Assembly (NCBI GenBank): GCA_016926315.1
Contig: JAFGOU010000088.1
Coordinates: forward strand, 1-7,419
Direction of reading: 5' to 3'
DNA: 7,419 nt
Origin: Chitinispirillaceae bacterium
GTDB lineage: Bacteria; Fibrobacterota; Chitinivibrionia; Chitinivibrionales; Chitinispirillaceae
Shown: positions 4,797 through 7,419 of the stretch, piece after piece
Layout: each line of letters opens with the position of its first letter
How positions within the stretch are numbered: position 1 is the stretch's first letter
The notes under the pieces: generated by a model
What the model was told of the DNA's origin: nothing
The model's input: the letters and a program-made list of their open reading frames with translations, nothing else
The model's database searches: none
Position numbers and translations under genes: made by a program

Positions 4797-6194
4797 ATGT
4801 CCCGACGCATAAGCCCGATCTGCCGAATATCTTTTCCGGTAATCCTGATTCTGACCTTCACCCTTCCTGGCGGTTCTCTCCTGCGCGCGCAGGGCGTTGC
4901 CCAGGGCCCCATGCGGAATATGACCGCCAAACAGCTTGTGTATGAGATGAAAATAGGCTGGAATCTTGGTAATACCCTGGATGCAACAACCGGCGGAGAA
5001 ACCGGCTGGGGGAACCCGATGACCACCCAGGCGATGATGGATGCTGTCAAGGCAATGGGATTTAAAACGGTGCGGATACCGGTGACATGGCAGGGCCATT
5101 TTGGCGGCGCTCCTAACTATACCATTGACCAGGCATGGCTCAATCGGGTGGAAGAAATCGCCAACTACGTTCTTCGCGACAGCATGTACGCCATAATCAA
5201 TTCACATCATGACGAATGGGTGACCCTGACCGCTTCGAGCCAGACCGCCGTATCCGACCGTCTCGCCAGGCTCTGGACACAGATTGCCGCCCGTTTCAGG
5301 AACTACAGCGATTACCTGGTATTCGAGACCTTGAACGAACCGCGGCAATCGGTCAACGAATGGACCGGCGGTACTCCCACCGCGCGCTCCATACTCAATA
5401 CCTATCACCAGGCTGCGGTCGATGCGATCAGGGCGACCGGAGGGAACAATGCCTCCAGGCTGATCATGTGCTGTACCCATGCGGCAACGCCGTCCGACGA
5501 TGCAATCGCCGGCCTGACCATTCCGGACAACAACGACCCGAGAATTGTCGTTTCAATTCATACCTATTACCCCAACGGCCTCTCTTTCGGCGGAGTCACC
5601 ACCTGGGGGACCGCCTCGGATAAGGCAAGCATTATTCAGGAGCTTGACCGGGAACAACGGGCAGTGGCTTCAAAGGGCGGCGGAACAGCGGTAATCGGTG
5701 AATGGGGCACCATCGATCAGAACAACCTGTCTGTCAGGGTCGCGCATGCTGAATTTTATGCGCAGGAGGCCCGTAAAAGAGGGATGCTTCCCATCTGGTG
5801 GGACAATGGCGGCAGCGACTTCCGGCTGCTGAACCGGCGCGCAATCCCGCCCTCATGGTACTGGCCTACCATTGCCCAGGCGCTGGTGCGAGGCGCCAAT
5901 AATGGCGTCGTCTCAATCGACCGCCCGTCCCCGTCCCTGCCCGGTCCGGCGATTACCGGGGTGACGGTAAAAGCCGGGATCGTCACCTACACGGTGGCGT
6001 CTCCATCCTTCGTATCGCTGCGTCTCCTCTCGACACAGGGCAGGACTGTTTCAACCCTGGTGGCTTCGGTCAAATCCGCGGGTAACCATTCCATTGCCCT
6101 TCCTGCAAAAAACCTTTCTTCAGGGCCGTATATTATTTCGCTTCAGACCGACAGTCGCCGGGAGATAAAAAAAATCATCCTGTCGCGGCGATAA
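4797..6194 (+). CDS. Secreted GH5 family endoglucanase (subfamily 4-like) with C-terminal sorting-type module
   Basis: A 465-residue protein that likely hydrolyses internal beta-1,4 bonds of cellulose, or of related glucans such as xyloglucan, outside the cell. Signal peptide: about 1-33 (RR near the start, hydrophobic FPVILILTFTLPGG, likely cut near RAQG). GH5 barrel about 40-370: GWNLGNTLDA (54-63), TVRIPVTW (91-98), INSHHDEW (134-141), acid/base Glu181 in TLNEP, SIHTYYP (253-259), nucleophile Glu302 in IGEWG, and WWDNGG (334-339). These motifs, together with GGNNASR (215-221), match GH5_4. Residues about 385-465 form a tail (LSTQGRTVSTLV...SAGNHSIAL...SSGPYIISL...KKIILSRR) similar to the protease tail and to type IX sorting domains. 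The ATG at 4797 follows a weak GAAAGTGG. A 9-codon frame (4783-4812) overlaps the start. Exact glucan specificity cannot be read from sequence. Confidence 0.95.
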   Translation: MSRRISPICRISFPVILILTFTLPGGSLLRAQGVAQGPMRNMTAKQLVYEMKIGWNLGNTLDATTGGETGWGNPMTTQAMMDAVKAMGFKTVRIPVTWQGHFGGAPNYTIDQAWLNRVEEIANYVLRDSMYAIINSHHDEWVTLTASSQTAVSDRLARLWTQIAARFRNYSDYLVFETLNEPRQSVNEWTGGTPTARSILNTYHQAAVDAIRATGGNNASRLIMCCTHAATPSDDAIAGLTIPDNNDPRIVVSIHTYYPNGLSFGGVTTWGTASDKASIIQELDREQRAVASKGGGTAVIGEWGTIDQNNLSVRVAHAEFYAQEARKRGMLPIWWDNGGSDFRLLNRRAIPPSWYWPTIAQALVRGANNGVVSIDRPSPSLPGPAITGVTVKAGIVTYTVASPSFVSLRLLSTQGRTVSTLVASVKSAGNHSIALPAKNLSSGPYIISLQTDSRREIKKIILSRR

Positions 6195-6222
6195 CCACCG
6201 TTCCGGGATAATCCTGACCGCG

Positions 6223-6280
6223 CCGGCCCGGTTGCAGATCGGCGCAGCCCGCTGCATGATGAACCCCGGGCCGGATTATT
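6223..6280 (+). terminator. Large stem-loop after the GH5 gene, possible terminator
   Basis: CCGGCCCGG (6223-6231) pairs perfectly with CCGGGCCGG (6266-6274). Inside, TGCAG (6233-6237) pairs with CTGCA (6252-6256). On the plus strand the stem is followed by ATTATTAT rather than a pure T-run, so termination is plausible but not typical. It begins 28 bases after the GH5 stop. Confidence 0.5.
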
Positions 6281-6439
6281 ATAACGGCCTTTCCCGTAAA
6301 TTCCTGCCCAAGCGCTCAACGTAATGCGACGCGCTGGCAGCCGCCGGCGTTTCTGGTGTACGAGCGTAGAAGTATTTCGGGAGGTGACAGGAAGCCGGTA
6401 AACACGCGCTATCTCTGTCGCTATAATCGCCATCCTGAA

Positions 6440-6480
6440 ACAAGAAACCCCGCAGAACGCAAACTTCCGTCCCACGGGGC
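6440..6480 (-). terminator. Probable terminator of the flgM-like gene
   Basis: On the minus strand CCCCG (6475-6479) pairs with CGGGG (6448-6452), enclosing CGGAA/TTCTG, which closes with one G-U pair that works only on this strand. TTTCTTGTTTC follows. It lies about 40 bases past the flgM-like stop. Between this and the GH5 hairpin (6281-6439) no gene or clear signal is seen. A weaker plus-strand candidate is GGCG-N7-CGCC with five T's, near 6478-6497. Confidence 0.5.
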
Positions 6481-6518
6481 GTGGTGATCGCCTTTTTCAG
6501 AGGGCCGTAACGCGGCGC

Positions 6519-6818
6519 TCAGAGCTCATGGTTGGCTATCAACTTTTCGACTGCCTTGTAAGCGTTGGATTCGATCGGATACCCGTTGAACTTGATTTTC
6601 AGCTTGATCTCTTCGACGACCTTGAGCCGCACTTCAGGGGTCGCGTCGACGATATCACGCAGTTTCTTGAGGTTCACCGAGGCATCGGACAATTCAACCT
6701 GCTCGCTGGGAACAGCCGGGTTCTTCGCCGGGGCCGATTCCTTTCCGGCGCCTTTTGCCGCCGGTTTGTAGGATTGTGCCCCATAAGCCGCTGATGAGAT
6801 TGATTGAATGTGTATCAT
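6519..6818 (-). CDS. flgM: FlgM-like negative regulator of flagellin synthesis (anti-sigma-28 factor)
   Basis: A 99-residue protein, the usual FlgM size. ATG at 6818 follows AGGA by 5 bases. The N-terminal 40 residues are low in complexity (Ala, Lys, Pro, Ser), as in the unfolded half of FlgM. The C-terminal half carries the family pattern: VELSDASVNLKKL (41-53), then TPEVRLKVVEEIKLKIK (60-76), NGYPIES (78-84) and AYKAVEKLI (86-94). Family knowledge: FlgM binds sigma-28 (FliA) in the cytoplasm and holds back late flagellar genes until the hook is finished and FlgM is exported. A sigma-28-type promoter lies upstream, matching the known feedback in which flgM is itself a FliA target. A longer reading frame extends upstream to 7193 but overlaps the HEAT-repeat gene and lacks similarity, so it is rejected. 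The call rests on the C-terminal pattern plus the promoter. Confidence 0.75.
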   Translation of the reverse strand: MIHIQSISSAAYGAQSYKPAAKGAGKESAPAKNPAVPSEQVELSDASVNLKKLRDIVDATPEVRLKVVEEIKLKIKFNGYPIESNAYKAVEKLIANHEL

Positions 6819-6849
6819 GGCTTTCCTGCCTTTTCCATTGGGGGGCTGC

Positions 6850-6880
6850 TCCATCCCTGGACGCTCGATCCATCCCTGGA
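6850..6880. repeat. Direct repeat of a 12-base near-palindrome in the flgM leader
   Basis: TCCATCCCTGGA occurs at 6850-6861 and 6869-6880, 19 bases apart, each with TCCA/TGGA self-complementary ends. They lie 32 and 51 bases upstream of the flgM-like start, inside the predicted leader. They could be a paired binding site or a chance duplication. Confidence 0.6.
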
Positions 6881-6945
6881 TTCCTCCCCATTTCAGCATT
6901 CCGTTCCTTGGGCTATGTATGGAGTGCTGTTTGTTTCTATTATCT

Positions 6946-6973
6946 TTATCGGTATCAGGAGCTGTTTGCTTTA
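6946..6973 (-). promoter_or_regulatory. Sigma-28 (FliA)-type promoter of the flgM-like gene
   Basis: On the minus strand TAAAGCAA (6966-6973) and ACCGATAA (6946-6953) are separated by 12 bases. The enteric consensus is TAAAGTTT-N11-GCCGATAA. The -10 half matches 7 of 8 bases and the spacer is one base longer. The predicted leader is about 120 bases. Confidence 0.65.
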
Positions 6974-7065
6974 ACCTTTTTACTGCCGGTACGGCAAGCG
7001 GTTGCATTGCTCTACCCGGGAAGAGCCGTTCTTTTCGGGACAGCCGACCGTGCCATCGCGTGCGG

Positions 7066-7419
7066 TTACTTGACAGCCTGCGCCGTCTCTGAACGCAGCA
7101 TGAAATCGGCCAGATAGCGCAGATAGCCCCTGGCGCGGGGATCGTCGATCGATTCGAGCGCCTTGCGCGCGTTGCGATAGACCATATCATCACTCGTAAG
7201 CAGGTGAAATCCGCAGGCGTCGATGAGCTTGCGCATGCTTATTTTCACCTGGGAAATCACCCACATTGCCGATGCTTTCATGAGATTGCTCGACGATTGG
7301 ATCATTTCAAGCAGGTCGTCCTCGATCGCGGTATGGCCCAGGGAATAGAGCGCCTTGAGCACATTGCCCCTGATCCGGTTGCTCGGGTCTTTCCGGTAAC
7401 GCAGCAGGATCGGCACCAG
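7066..7419 (-). CDS. HEAT-repeat protein, C-terminal part (gene runs off the right edge)
   Basis: An open minus-strand frame of 117 residues enters from beyond base 7419 and ends at TAA 7066-7068. It shows the alternating paired-helix pattern of HEAT/armadillo repeats: PILLRYRKDPSNRIRGNVLK then ALYSLGH, DLLEMIQSSSNLMKASAMW, and MVYRNARKALESI with DDPRARGYLRYL. The positions of Arg and Asp in DPSNRIRGNVLKAL fit HEAT units, which usually serve as protein-binding scaffolds. No catalytic motif is visible and no start can be assigned. It ends 93 bases upstream of the predicted sigma-28 promoter, on the same strand as flgM, so it may be a neighbour outside the flagellar unit. Its partner and function are unknown. 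Confidence 0.75.
   Translation of the reverse strand: MVPILLRYRKDPSNRIRGNVLKALYSLGHTAIEDDLLEMIQSSSNLMKASAMWVISQVKISMRKLIDACGFHLLTSDDMVYRNARKALESIDDPRARGYLRYLADFMLRSETAQAVK

Noticed and set aside
4241..5050. Minus-strand open frame of 269 codons
   Set aside because: It runs through the tRNA-Leu, overlaps the protease signal peptide in another frame and the GH5 start on the other strand, and shows no recognisable domain.
6143..6475. Minus-strand open frame of 110 codons in the convergent intergenic region
   Set aside because: It overlaps the GH5 3' end and the terminator hairpins, has no ribosome site noted and no family resemblance.
6519..7193. 224-codon reading of the flgM-like gene starting at 7193
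   Set aside because: The extra 125 residues overlap the HEAT-repeat gene and read through the sigma-28-type promoter; the ATG at 6818 has a good ribosome site and gives the normal FlgM length.

Overview
The window carries bacterial DNA of moderately high GC in its genes, with AT-rich intergenic stretches. It suggests a motile, polysaccharide-degrading bacterium with SOS-induced mutagenesis. Two secreted enzymes, a subtilisin-like protease and a GH5 endoglucanase, end in similar C-terminal modules of the type IX (Por) secretion-sorting kind. That points to the FCB supergroup (Fibrobacterota/Chitinispirillia, Ignavibacteria or relatives). The assignment is inference; no rRNA is present to settle it.

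Layout, left to right. (1) 1-1091, minus: N-terminal 363 codons of a DnaE-family polymerase, best read as the SOS-associated error-prone type (DnaE2/ImuC). (2) 1092-1786: about 700 bp of repeat-rich DNA. It holds several copies of one short repeat in both orientations, an inverted pair of another repeat, a tandem imperfect duplication, and a DUF3795-like gene cut off after about 30 codons. (3) 1787-2416, minus: lexA, with a perfect-arm operator and a promoter placed so that the mRNA is nearly leaderless. (4) 2529-4289, minus: secreted S8 protease, with its own promoter upstream and a strong intrinsic terminator separating it from lexA. (5) 4513-4635: a 15-bp perfect hairpin directly abutting tRNA-Leu(UAA), on the minus strand. 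(6) 4797-6194, plus: secreted GH5 (subfamily 4-like) endoglucanase. (7) 6195-6518: convergent intergenic region with terminator-like hairpins. (8) 6519-6818, minus: FlgM-like anti-sigma-28 factor with a sigma-28-type promoter about 130 bp upstream. (9) 7066-7419, minus: C-terminal part of a HEAT-repeat protein.

How the genes fit together: lexA and the DnaE2-like polymerase share a strand and resemble the lexA-imuA-imuB-dnaE2 mutagenesis cassette. Here no imuA or imuB lies between them, and repeats have accumulated instead. The protease and endoglucanase are divergent, flank the tRNA, and probably leave the cell by the same route. The flgM-like gene with its FliA-type promoter matches the known feedback circuit of late flagellar genes.

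No clearly new multi-gene system is visible. The most rewarding points are the repeat-invaded SOS locus, the leaderless autoregulated lexA, the shared exoprotein tail and the hairpin fused to the tRNA 3' end.
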